Positions 8,154-15,869 of a stretch of DNA of 64,000 nucleotides are shown here, one piece after another. A program made the position numbers and the translations under genes. The notes under the pieces were generated by a model. The model worked only from the letters and a program-made list of their open reading frames with translations. It did no database searches and was not told the DNA's origin. Source of the stretch: Fructobacillus sp. EFB-N1 (GTDB taxonomy: Bacteria; Bacillota; Bacilli; Lactobacillales; Lactobacillaceae); NCBI RefSeq assembly GCF_001038455.1, contig NZ_LDUY01000022.1:1-64000 (forward strand). Direction: 5' to 3'. Every line of letters starts with the position of its first letter. The stretch's first letter is position 1.

Positions 8154-9461
8154 ATGTCCTTTCTCTCATCATATTTCCAGTTTGAAAAACTGGGCACTTC
8201 TTTTAGAAAAGAAGTGGTTGCTGGCTTGACTACTTTCGTAGCCATGTCATACATCTTGTTCTTGAACCCGACCGTCCTTGGTGATGCCGGCATGGACAAG
8301 GGGGCTGTCTTTACAGCCACTGCCTTAGCCTCTGGAATTGCTACAATCTTCATGGGTCTGGTTGCTCGTTACCCAATCGCGATTGCCCCAGGTTTGGGTG
8401 TCAACGCCTTCTTCGCCTATTCCGTTGTTATCGGTATGGGCGTCAAGTGGCAAACTGCAATGGCTGGTATCTTGGTTGCCGCCGTTATCTTTTTGCTCTT
8501 AACAATGTTTAAGATTCGTGAAAAAATCATCGATGCGATTCCTTCTGATTTGAAGATTGCTATCGCTGCTGGAATCGGCCTTTTCATCGCCTTTATTGGT
8601 TTGCACAACGCCGGTTTGGTTGTCGCAAACAAAGATACAATGGTTGCCATGGGCTCATTGACAAACGCCAACACGCTCTTAGCTATTTTCGGTATCGTCT
8701 TGACTTTGGTTTTGTTGGCCGTGAACACACCAGCTGCCATCTTCGTTGGGATGATTGGCACAACAATCGTTGGCTTTATCTTCGGCTTGATTAAGATGCC
8801 AAGCTCACTCATCGGTTCCGTTCCTTCTTTGAAGCCAACCTTTGGAGAATCAATCAACTATCTTGGTCATATTGATACCTTCCAAATGTGGGTTGTTGTT
8901 TTGACCTTCTTGATTGTCACTTTCTTCGATACGGCTGGTACTTTGATTGGTTTGGCCGAACAAGCTGGCTTCATGGAAAACAACAAGATGCCTCGTGCCG
9001 GTAAGGCCTTGATGGCCGATGCCGTTGGAATGACTGCCGGAGCCGTTTTGGGAACTTCACCAACTTCAGCTTACGTTGAATCATCATCAGGAATCGCCGT
9101 TGGTGGCCGTTCTGGTTTGACTTCTGTTGTGACTGGTTTGCTCTTCTTCGCTGCCTTGATCTTCTCACCATTGTTGTCAGTGGTCACGGATGCCGTGACC
9201 GCTCCTGCCTTGGTAATCGTTGGAATCATGATGGCCAAGAACTTGCAAAAGATTCAGTGGGACGATTTGGCTGTTGCCGCACCTGCCTTCTTGGTTGTTG
9301 TTGGTATGCCATTAACTTATTCAATTTCTGACGGTATCGCCCTTGGCTTTATCGTTTACCCAATCACGATGATTGCTACAAAGCGTGCAAAGGAAGTGAA
9401 CTGGTTGATGTACCTCTTAGCCGTTATCTTCATCTTGTTCTTGTACTCAACCCATAGCTAA
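8154..9461 (+). CDS. pbuG: NCS2/AzgA-type purine permease
   Basis: A proton-coupled importer of hypoxanthine, guanine or adenine of the AzgA branch. The 435-residue protein starts with FEKLGTSFRKEVVAGLTTF and MSYILFLNP, then IAIAPGLGVNAFFAYSV, and later FDTAGTLIGLAEQAG and GTSPTSAYVESSSGI, the hallmark substrate-site motifs of the family. About 12-14 hydrophobic segments. AAGGAG stands seven bases before the ATG. The paired PurBox upstream suggests PurR control. The gene symbol is by similarity to the Bacillus guanine/hypoxanthine permease; substrate range is not readable from sequence. Confidence 0.88.
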   Translation: MSFLSSYFQFEKLGTSFRKEVVAGLTTFVAMSYILFLNPTVLGDAGMDKGAVFTATALASGIATIFMGLVARYPIAIAPGLGVNAFFAYSVVIGMGVKWQTAMAGILVAAVIFLLLTMFKIREKIIDAIPSDLKIAIAAGIGLFIAFIGLHNAGLVVANKDTMVAMGSLTNANTLLAIFGIVLTLVLLAVNTPAAIFVGMIGTTIVGFIFGLIKMPSSLIGSVPSLKPTFGESINYLGHIDTFQMWVVVLTFLIVTFFDTAGTLIGLAEQAGFMENNKMPRAGKALMADAVGMTAGAVLGTSPTSAYVESSSGIAVGGRSGLTSVVTGLLFFAALIFSPLLSVVTDAVTAPALVIVGIMMAKNLQKIQWDDLAVAAPAFLVVVGMPLTYSISDGIALGFIVYPITMIATKRAKEVNWLMYLLAVIFILFLYSTHS

Positions 9462-9483
9462 ATCAGCTTGATGATTACTACAC

Positions 9484-9517
9484 AAAAAGCGTTGGAAATT
9501 AATTCCAACGCTTTTTT
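9484..9517. terminator. Bidirectional terminator between permease and recN
   Basis: AAAAAGCGTTGGAA, five bases, TTCCAACGCTTTTTT: a long stem flanked by A- and T-runs between two convergent genes. Confidence 0.93.
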
Positions 9518-9528
9518 AGTGTTTATTT

Positions 9529-11211
9529 TTATCCCTGTGCCTTTGCCCGCAAATCCTTGGCGTTTGCCAAAGCGGCATCAGTTACCTGATTGCCGGACAG
9601 CATCACCGCAATCGCTTCATCACGCTGGTTTTCTGGCAGGTCCTTAACCTGCGTCACCGTTCGATCATTTTGATTAAACTTCTCAATCAAGAAATGGTGA
9701 GTGGCCGCAGCGGCCACTTGAGGCAAATGGGTAATGGCCATGACCTGCGTCTTCTCAGCAATTGTTTGCATCTTCTTGGCAATAGCGGAACCAACCCGAC
9801 CGGAAACACCGGTATCGATTTCGTCAAAGACAACCGTTGGTAGACCATGTTGGGCAATAAAAATTGTTTTCAAGGCCAACATCAATCGGGAGGCCTCCCC
9901 ACCAGATGCGGCCTTTTCTAGGGGCTTAGTGCCCTCACCCTGGTTGGTTTGAACAAAGAAGGCAACCTTATCCGCCCCGCTAGGCAAAAAGCCCGTCACG
10001 GGCGTAAATTGAACTTCAAAGTAGGCCTGTTCCATCAACAAGTCCGCCAATTCGCGGTTAACCGCCTTCTCCAACTTCTTAGCCACTGTTTGCCGACTTT
10101 GTGTCAGCGCTTGGGCAGCAGTCACAATCTTCCCCTTAATGGTTTCTTTTTCTTTCGTCAGTGATTCCAAATCGAAAGAACCGCCGTCCAAGTCGGCCAA
10201 CTCACGGTCAACCTTTTGCTGGAAGGCTAAAATTTCATCAACGGAGTCACCGTACTTCCGCTTCAGGTTATGGATTACCTGCAAGCGGTCGTCGATTTCA
10301 ACTAAGGCCCCCTCATCAAAGGTCAAATCAGAAACCGCTTCATCCAAATCACGACCCGCGTCCTGGGCGGCGTAGTAAGCCTCCGACAACGATCGAGCCA
10401 AGTTTTCAAAGTCTGAGTCATAAGCAGCAGCCTGAGTCATCGCCTGATGAGCGGCAGCCAAAAGATCAATCGCACCACCATCCAGACCTGGATTCAAGGC
10501 CTGCTGCGCCTGGTCCAAAGCATCCGCAATCTTTTTGTGGTTCGCTAGCTTGCTCCGATCAGCCAAAAGCTGGTCTTCTTCTCCTGGTTGCAGGCTGGCC
10601 TCCTTCAGCTCCTCTTGCTGGAAGGAAAGCAAGTCCAACCGCTGGTTAATATCCTGTCGCCGATTTTTCAATTGATCAATTTGGCGGGTAATATCACGGT
10701 AGCGGTAAAAAAGCTGCTGATACTCGTCCTTAGCCTGACTTAAATCAGCCTCAGCAAACTGGTCCAACAGGTCTAAATGATGGTCCTGATTTAACAGCAA
10801 GGAGGTATCATGCTGGCCCTGAATTTCAACCAGCTGCGACCCGAATTCAGACAGCACCTTAAGGGGGACAATCACCCCATTGATGCGGACGATTGACCGA
10901 CCTTTATGATTAAACTCGCGGTAAATAACCACCTGATCGTCACTAAGCTCAATTCCGGCAGCACTCAATTGTTCCCGCAAGCCGGCAGCTCGGTCGCCCA
11001 CAAGGGAAAAAACAGCCTGCAAGACAGCCTTGTCAGCCCCCTTACGAATCATTTCCGTACTGGCCCGTCCACCGGTGACCATGGCCAAAGCATCAATAAT
11101 GATTGATTTTCCGGCACCAGTCTCACCCGTTAAAACAGTTAATTGGTCGTCAAATGACAAGTCCACTTGGTCAATAATCGCAAAATTTTGTATGGTTAAT
11201 TGTTCAAGCAT
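9529..11211 (-). CDS. recN: DNA repair protein RecN
   Basis: RecN is an SMC-like ATPase that gathers broken DNA ends for recombination. The 560 residues show the N-terminal Walker A (LTGETGAGKSIIIDAL, about residues 28-43), a long central coiled coil (about 150-370), the ABC signature KAASGGEASRLMLALK and Walker B PTVVFDEIDTGVSG. It closes the xseA-xseB-ispA-tlyA-recN operon. In many Firmicutes argR sits between tlyA and recN; here the space between them is only 25 bases and no argR is present. Confidence 0.97.
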   Translation of the reverse strand: MLEQLTIQNFAIIDQVDLSFDDQLTVLTGETGAGKSIIIDALAMVTGGRASTEMIRKGADKAVLQAVFSLVGDRAAGLREQLSAAGIELSDDQVVIYREFNHKGRSIVRINGVIVPLKVLSEFGSQLVEIQGQHDTSLLLNQDHHLDLLDQFAEADLSQAKDEYQQLFYRYRDITRQIDQLKNRRQDINQRLDLLSFQQEELKEASLQPGEEDQLLADRSKLANHKKIADALDQAQQALNPGLDGGAIDLLAAAHQAMTQAAAYDSDFENLARSLSEAYYAAQDAGRDLDEAVSDLTFDEGALVEIDDRLQVIHNLKRKYGDSVDEILAFQQKVDRELADLDGGSFDLESLTKEKETIKGKIVTAAQALTQSRQTVAKKLEKAVNRELADLLMEQAYFEVQFTPVTGFLPSGADKVAFFVQTNQGEGTKPLEKAASGGEASRLMLALKTIFIAQHGLPTVVFDEIDTGVSGRVGSAIAKKMQTIAEKTQVMAITHLPQVAAAATHHFLIEKFNQNDRTVTQVKDLPENQRDEAIAVMLSGNQVTDAALANAKDLRAKAQG

Positions 11212-11236
11212 CCTGCATCCTTTCTACCAGTCAGTT

Positions 11237-12064
11237 TTAGTTGCCAGCCTGGTCTAACTGACCGTGTGCCGCATCAACCACTTCGTCAATTGCGACACTT
11301 GGATCAATTTGGGCCTCATCAGACCGCTTAAGCCAGGCCAAAAATTCAATATTTCCCTGGCCACCCTTAATTGGTGAGTAGGTTAAGCCAGCCACGGTAA
11401 AGCCATTTTCCACCATCATTGGCAAAGTTGCAGCCAAGACCTGGCGGTGAATAGCCGGGTCTTTGATGATGCCGTGCTTACCAACAGCTTCCCGCCCCGC
11501 CTCAAATTGAGGCTTGATCAATGCTGCCACTTCACCATCCTGGGCAATAATGTCCTTTAAGGTTGGTAAAATCAACGATAGCGAAATAAAGGAAACGTCA
11601 ATGGTTGCTCGCGTGGGCTGGCCTTCCATAAAGTCGGCTAACTTGGCATAACGGAAATTAGTGTTTTCCATCACCGTCACGCGGTCATCAATCCGCAGTT
11701 TCCAGGCTAACTGGTTGGTCCCCACATCCAAGGCATAGACATGGGCAGCACCATTTTGTAATGACACGTCGGTAAAGCCACCCGTGGAAGAACCAATATC
11801 CAAGACAATCTGGTCGGCCAGGGCCAAACCAAAAGTCTCGATGGCCTTTACCAGTTTATAGCCACCACGCGAAACAAAGGGCAATGGTTCGCCCTTAAAG
11901 TGTAATTCAGTTGTGACCGGAATTTTTTCACCCGCCTTGTCCAGGCGTTGCTCATTTTCGCCAAGAATTTGCCCGGCCATAATGGCTCGCTTTGCCTGTT
12001 CTCGAGAGGTAAAGAGTCCCTGTTGGACGAGTAAGACGTCCACACGTTCTTTTGCTACTGCCAC
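11237..12064 (-). CDS. tlyA: TlyA family rRNA 2'-O-methyltransferase
   Basis: TlyA/YqxC proteins methylate rRNA ribose; the name hemolysin A is historical. An S4 RNA-binding domain lies at the start (RVDVLLVQQGLFTSREQAKRA, about residues 5-65), then an FtsJ-like Rossmann domain with the SAM motif IVLDIGSSTGGFTDV, YALDVGTNQLAWKL and TIDVSFISLSLILP. The 275-residue length is normal. It follows ispA with only three bases between the genes. I infer rRNA as substrate from the mycobacterial homologue. Confidence 0.92.
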   Translation of the reverse strand: MAVAKERVDVLLVQQGLFTSREQAKRAIMAGQILGENEQRLDKAGEKIPVTTELHFKGEPLPFVSRGGYKLVKAIETFGLALADQIVLDIGSSTGGFTDVSLQNGAAHVYALDVGTNQLAWKLRIDDRVTVMENTNFRYAKLADFMEGQPTRATIDVSFISLSLILPTLKDIIAQDGEVAALIKPQFEAGREAVGKHGIIKDPAIHRQVLAATLPMMVENGFTVAGLTYSPIKGGQGNIEFLAWLKRSDEAQIDPSVAIDEVVDAAHGQLDQAGN

Positions 12065-12067
12065 GAT

Positions 12068-12946
12068 TTACGCTCCAATTTTAGCCAAAAGGCTCGTTAA
12101 TAATTCTGAATCAAAGTTTTCATTTTCCTGGGTCAAATCATCAAGGGCCTGATTTGCCCGCTTTGTCAGCTGCACGACCAAGTCATGTGCCTGGTCGAGC
12201 CCAACCAAGTGAACCAATGAGACAACGCCTTCTTCTTGATCTTGGTCATAGTCGTCCAAGTCATCTTGGATTTGGAAGAGTAGGCCAAAAGCACCAGCAA
12301 AATCAGCCAAACGGTCTAAATCTTTATCTGCAAGGTTGGCGTAATGGCCACCAATCAAAGCGGCCGCTTGCAACAAATCAGCCGTCTTCTTTTGATAAAC
12401 CTGGTCCAAAACGGCAGCCAAGGCTACCTGGTCCTCATTGATGTCATGATTTTGCATGTCTAAGACCTGACCTAAAACCATGCCATTGGCACCCGCCTTT
12501 TCGGCCAGCGTCGCGACCATAGCGACCTTTTGCTCGGCATTAACATCCGTCAATGCAGCCAAGAGAGAAAAGGCACCCGCCTGCAACGCATCCCCAACCA
12601 AAACGGCACTCGCTTGTCCATAAAGCGCATGAACGGAAAGCTGTCCCCGACGGTAAGCATCGTTATCCATTTCTGGCAAGTCATCGTGGACCAAAGAATA
12701 GGCATGGACCCACTCGAGGGCCGTCGCTGCTTGAATAGCATCAGCCGTGATTTCTTGACCAAAGGAGTCGATAACGGCCAAGGCTAACAGTGGCCGCAGA
12801 CGCTTGCCGGGCGTTAAGAGTGCATAGGTCAGCATCTGTCCCCAGTCACTAGAGGACTGATTAGGGACTTGCTGAGCCACCTCAGCTTTTAAAGCCGCGT
12901 TAACTTGTGGCTGATATTTTTCTGAAAAATCGTTAAATTTAGTCAT
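12068..12946 (-). CDS. ispA: Farnesyl/geranyl diphosphate synthase
   Basis: A trans-prenyltransferase adding isopentenyl diphosphate units to make C15 (or C20) diphosphates for undecaprenyl and quinone synthesis. The two Asp-rich motifs are present: first [11 protein letters not shown] (about residue 92) and second [12 protein letters not shown] (about residue 235), with [11 protein letters not shown] before the first. The 292 residues match bacterial IspA. Its start overlaps xseB by eight bases. Product length cannot be assigned with certainty by eye. Confidence 0.95.
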   Translation of the reverse strand: MTKFNDFSEKYQPQVNAALKAEVAQQVPNQSSSDWGQMLTYALLTPGKRLRPLLALAVIDSFGQEITADAIQAATALEWVHAYSLVHDDLPEMDNDAYRRGQLSVHALYGQASAVLVGDALQAGAFSLLAALTDVNAEQKVAMVATLAEKAGANGMVLGQVLDMQNHDINEDQVALAAVLDQVYQKKTADLLQAAALIGGHYANLADKDLDRLADFAGAFGLLFQIQDDLDDYDQDQEEGVVSLVHLVGLDQAHDLVVQLTKRANQALDDLTQENENFDSELLTSLLAKIGA

Positions 12947-13166
12947 TGTTGGTTAATTCCAAATCCGTCAAATTGCCATCGTCATCCATGACCTTAGCCA
13001 AGGTTTTTTCAGCATCCTGCAACGTCTTCTGCAGGTCCTTAGCCAATGCGACCCCCGTCTGAAAGTCCGTTAAGGCCGTTTCCAAGGGACGGTCGCCCTT
13101 TTCCAAAGCCGACACGATGACTTCGAGTTGTTTTAACTTGTCTTCAAATGATACTTTTTCAGCCAT
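12939..13166 (-). CDS. xseB: Exodeoxyribonuclease VII small subunit
   Basis: The 75-residue small subunit that assembles on XseA to form exonuclease [21 protein letters not shown] and [21 protein letters not shown] are typical. The ATG at 13166 is chosen because AGGAG lies eight bases upstream; a longer frame reaching to 13208 would run inside xseA and has no such site. It sits between xseA and ispA, overlapping the latter. Confidence 0.95.
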   Translation of the reverse strand: MAEKVSFEDKLKQLEVIVSALEKGDRPLETALTDFQTGVALAKDLQKTLQDAEKTLAKVMDDDGNLTDLELTNND

Positions 13167-13167
13167 T

Positions 13168-14436
13168 TTATTCTCCTGTAATTTGAGCGGGCACTTCGCC
13201 GTCCGCAAAGGTTAAGTGGACCTGGTCCCCAACTTGTAAATCAGCTTTTTGCTTGATGACCTGATTTCTTGGTCCCTTCACAATCGTGTAGCCAGCCGAT
13301 AAGATTTTCAGCGGTGACACTAAATCCAGCTTCGTACTGGCCAAAGCGAGGGCTTCTTGGTACGGTCGTAGCAGCAGCTGCTGTTCCTTGACTAGACTAT
13401 TTTGGGCCTGTTGAAAGCGGTATTGTTTTTGCTCGAGCTGACGGCTAAAACCGCGGCCAAGCCGACTTGCCAATTGGTCAACTTGCTGCTGGTAGGCAGC
13501 GTATAGGCGGTCTGGCTGTTGCATAATTGGTCGATTGATAATTTGATCTAAGACCTGCTGGCGTTGGGCAACGGTTTGTCGACCAGCAACTACCAAGCGT
13601 GTCTTCAATTCGAACAATCGGTCAAGGATGTTTTGCCGAGTAACTGGCGTCGCGAGTTCAGCGGCAGCCGTTGGTGTCGCTGCTCGGCGGTCAGCCACCA
13701 AGTCGACCAAGGTATTGTCCGTTTCATGACCAACGGAAGCAATTACTGGCGTCTTTAAAGCTGCCACCTTGCGCACGAGGGCTTCATCGTTAAAGGCCCA
13801 GAGGTCCTCAATCGACCCACCACCTCGGCCAATAATGACTGTATCAAAGTCAAGGTTATCAATTCGGTTCAGCTGTTTTAGTAACGACGGTACTGCGCCC
13901 TCACCCTGAACAACGGCCGGTAACAAGATTACCTGAGCATCTGGCAAGCGCCGCTCAACCGTTTTGGCAACGTCTTCCACGACAGCCCCCGTTGGTGAAG
14001 TAATCACGGCAATCTTTTTGGGAAGGAGTGGCAGAGCCTTCTTTTCTTGGGCAAAGAGTCCCTCTTGGCTCAGCTTTTCCTTTAACTGATTTAAGGCTAA
14101 GAAGAGGTCCCCGATACCATCGGGTGTCATTTGGTCTAAAATAATCGAGTACGAACCAGAGGGTTCATAAACCTGCACGCGACCAATGGCGAGGACTTTC
14201 ATTCCTTCCTTGGGTTCAAATTTCAGCCGTGATGCATAGGAAAACATCGTGGCGCGAATGACTGATTTACCATCTGGATCCTTCAAAGAAAAATATAAGT
14301 GACGGCCCTTTCGATTACCTAAGTTCGAAATTTCCCCCGTTAGATAGACCTTTGCCAAGTATGGATCGCGGTCAAATTTTGCTTTCAAATAGCCGGTTAA
14401 CGCACCGACTGTCAGGTACTGTGACGAATCTGCCAT
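13168..14436 (-). CDS. xseA: Exodeoxyribonuclease VII large subunit
   Basis: Catalytic subunit of exonuclease VII, which degrades single-stranded DNA from both ends. The 422-residue protein has an N-terminal OB fold ([20 protein letters not shown]), the catalytic region with [31 protein letters not shown] and [19 protein letters not shown] (about residues 125-265), then the coiled-coil arm. AGGAGG precedes the ATG by five bases. It starts the xseA-xseB-ispA-tlyA-recN operon and has its own promoter just downstream of the terminator of a separate RNA gene. Confidence 0.97.
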   Translation of the reverse strand: MADSSQYLTVGALTGYLKAKFDRDPYLAKVYLTGEISNLGNRKGRHLYFSLKDPDGKSVIRATMFSYASRLKFEPKEGMKVLAIGRVQVYEPSGSYSIILDQMTPDGIGDLFLALNQLKEKLSQEGLFAQEKKALPLLPKKIAVITSPTGAVVEDVAKTVERRLPDAQVILLPAVVQGEGAVPSLLKQLNRIDNLDFDTVIIGRGGGSIEDLWAFNDEALVRKVAALKTPVIASVGHETDNTLVDLVADRRAATPTAAAELATPVTRQNILDRLFELKTRLVVAGRQTVAQRQQVLDQIINRPIMQQPDRLYAAYQQQVDQLASRLGRGFSRQLEQKQYRFQQAQNSLVKEQQLLLRPYQEALALASTKLDLVSPLKILSAGYTIVKGPRNQVIKQKADLQVGDQVHLTFADGEVPAQITGE

Positions 14437-14467
14437 TAAGGCCTCCTAGAACGCATTCTTAGTACAT

Positions 14468-14496
14468 ATTATACCAGAGAAATCAGCCAATAAAAA
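14468..14496 (-). promoter_or_regulatory. Promoter of the xseA operon
   Basis: On the minus strand TTTTTA, 17 bases, perfect TATAAT. The -35 overlaps the T-run of the RNA terminator immediately upstream, so the xseA message starts directly after that RNA gene ends. Confidence 0.65.
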
Positions 14497-14722
14497 AACA
14501 GCTAACCGAAGTTAGCTGCTTAGTTTGGCATGCCAGATACGCTCTGACGGGCGACTTGAACAAAGTTCAAGTAAGTCTACGTCACCTCAGTCAAAGACTG
14601 ATAGTCATGGTGAGGTAATGGAATTCCACAATACCATTACCACCTACGCCAAATCCGTGGCTGGTAATTTAATACAGTAGGCCGCGTGTGCGTTCTAAAA
14701 ACGCATTCGACTCATCGCATAC
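14492..14722 (-). ncRNA. Structured RNA of unknown family, about 230 nt
   Basis: No protein frame fills 14437-14811, but the minus strand holds a self-contained RNA gene. It has a promoter, a closing stem joining the 5' end (GGTATGC, 14717-14723) to GCATGCC at 14527-14533, and inside it perfect hairpins: TGCGTT-AACGCA near 14690-14706, TCAGTC-TTT-GACTGA (14587-14601) and ACTTGAAC-TTT-GTTCAAGT (14554-14572). A segment at 14634-14641 can pair either with 14614-14621 or with 14662-14668, two mutually exclusive stems. It ends in the terminator stem CAGCTAAC/GTTAGCTG with a UUCG loop and seven T. I do not see tmRNA, RNase P, SRP or T-box hallmarks; a divergent 6S RNA is possible. Confidence 0.7.
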
Positions 14723-14726
14723 CTTT

Positions 14727-14755
14727 ATTATGCCAGATTTTCCTGTAAAAAGCAA
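14727..14755 (-). promoter_or_regulatory. Promoter of the structured RNA
   Basis: Minus strand TTGCTT, exactly 17 bases, CATAAT. The predicted start falls at 14719-14723, precisely where the closing stem of the RNA begins. Confidence 0.72.
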
Positions 14756-14776
14756 GCATGCCTCACGAAACCAACC

Positions 14777-14805
14777 TTTACAGCCAAAGTGGCAGACCGT
14801 ATAAT
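14777..14805 (+). promoter_or_regulatory. Promoter of the small gene at 14812
   Basis: TTTACA at 14777, 17 bases, perfect TATAAT at 14800-14805. Only six bases separate the -10 from the ATG at 14812, so transcription would begin on or next to the start codon. Confidence 0.75.
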
Positions 14806-14811
14806 AGGCAC

Positions 14812-15063
14812 ATGATTATCATTGAACAGATTAAAACAAAAGAACTGGTCCAAATGGGCCCAGCAAAAGACCGTGACTGGGAGGACCTGGCCCTACCCGA
14901 CATGGGGCAAAGTCCAAAAGAACTAGTCAAGGCTGTCATTGAGGCTTATGACCTCGGCGAGCTCATCGCTCAAGCCCATACCGCCACCCCAAAGGTCTTA
15001 AAGGCTACCGTAGAAAAGGATCATACTTCCTACCACTTGTCAGCTAAAATCAGGTTTGACTAA
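14812..15063 (+). CDS. Unknown 83-residue protein, probably leaderless
   Basis: I do not recognise this family. The product is acidic and soluble, beginning MIIIEQIKTKELVQMG, with no membrane segment or known motif; the middle is helix-prone (PKELVKAVIEAYDLGELIAQA) and the end strand-like (SYHLSAKIRF). A longer frame opens at 14758, but that ATG would lie upstream of the strong promoter. With the ATG placed seven bases after the -10, the message would be leaderless, and no Shine-Dalgarno is visible. It is a single-gene unit closed by a bidirectional terminator. Confidence 0.6.
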   Translation: MIIIEQIKTKELVQMGPAKDRDWEDLALPDMGQSPKELVKAVIEAYDLGELIAQAHTATPKVLKATVEKDHTSYHLSAKIRFD

Positions 15064-15091
15064 AAAGCAGCCGAGTATGGCTGCTTTTTTT
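15062..15091. terminator. Bidirectional terminator
   Basis: AAAAAGCAGCC, six bases, GGCTGCTTTTTTT between convergent genes; it overlaps the stop codons on both sides. Confidence 0.92.
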
Positions 15092-15278
15092 ACTGACGAT
15101 TTTTACCCTTTTCCAGATGCGTAAAGAGTGCCTGTAAGGCTTGCATTTCCACAATCAATATCACAATCAATACTATCTGCATTGGTAAAGACGTCCAATG
15201 CAGTACTTGAAATGTCAACACAATTATCACCCAAATTAAACCATTAATGGCCGCTTTAGCTGGTTTTGGTAAGGTCAT
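15090..15278 (-). CDS. Small two-helix membrane protein, unknown
   Basis: A 62-residue protein with two hydrophobic stretches (INGLIWVIIVLTFQVLHW and IVLIVILIVEMQALQALF) and a basic C-terminus. No family recognised. Its ATG overlaps the stop of the preceding gene by four bases, so it is translated together with that 172-residue protein, and the pair ends at the shared terminator. It is a plausible real gene because of this coupling. Confidence 0.65.
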   Translation of the reverse strand: MTLPKPAKAAINGLIWVIIVLTFQVLHWTSLPMQIVLIVILIVEMQALQALFTHLEKGKNRQ

Positions 15279-15793
15279 TTTTTCTTCCCTTCAGCTGATT
15301 CTTCATCAGCTTTTTGGTCAGCCTCCGCAGCTTCCTGTTCGGCTTGCTGCTGATTTTCCAAGATAACCTGCAGCTGGTCATCGAACCAAGCGGCAGCCTT
15401 AGCAAAGGCCCCATCACTGTCATCTAGCAGCGCTGCTAACGAAGACAATTTGGCAATCTTTAAACGAGACTTGGAGACATTTGGGTTATCAACAATTGTA
15501 TAAACCTGCAGGTCATAATCTTGGTCGGCATAAACCAACTTTTTCTCCTGATTGGCATAGCGCAACGGTAAGTTAATCACGTTAACTTCCAAAGAGAAAG
15601 TTGTGCCCCCTTCTTCGATGCCACCGTCAATATCCGCCTTGGTCAATGCTAGGTTTTCCTTGTGGGCTAAAGGCAAAAAGGCAGAAAAAAGGGCATCAAG
15701 ATCAATGCTCTGGCCATCCTTGACCGCTAAGGTTTCTTGAGCATAATTTTGCTCTTCAATTTGATCGATAATGGCTTGGCCATTGATTGACAT
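15275..15793 (-). CDS. Unknown acidic 172-residue protein
   Basis: Not recognised. Residues 1-140 look like a compact soluble domain with alternating strands (TFSLEVNVINLPLRYA, KKLVYADQDYDLQVYTIV) and helices; the last 35 residues are a Glu/Gln/Ala/Lys-rich helical or disordered tail (QQAEQEAAEADQKADEE). No signal peptide. A reasonable Shine-Dalgarno (AAGGGGAG) precedes the ATG. It leads a two-gene unit with the small membrane protein, which may suggest a membrane-linked role, but that is only inference. Confidence 0.72.
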   Translation of the reverse strand: MSINGQAIIDQIEEQNYAQETLAVKDGQSIDLDALFSAFLPLAHKENLALTKADIDGGIEEGGTTFSLEVNVINLPLRYANQEKKLVYADQDYDLQVYTIVDNPNVSKSRLKIAKLSSLAALLDDSDGAFAKAAAWFDDQLQVILENQQQAEQEAAEADQKADEESAEGKKK

Positions 15794-15818
15794 AGTCTGT
15801 CACTCCCCTTGTTTCTAA

Positions 15819-15848
15819 TAAAAAAAGTATAGCATAATCCGCTATACT
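15819..15848 (-). terminator. Terminator of the oxidoreductase operon
   Basis: Minus strand AGTATAGC, seven bases, GCTATACT, then seven T. It lies about 20 bases beyond the stop of the flavin oxidoreductase. Confidence 0.85.
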
Positions 15849-15869
15849 CATTAAACACTTTTATCAAAA

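Noticed and set aside
10161-10649. 162-codon rightward frame opposite recN
   Set aside because: It is Pro/Arg/His-rich antisense to conserved recN sequence and has no upstream signals.
14492-14722. SRP RNA, tmRNA or RNase P RNA identity
   Set aside because: No GGAAGGAAGC-type SRP tip, no CCA end or tRNA-like T arm, and no GAGGAAAGTCC core of RNase P were found.
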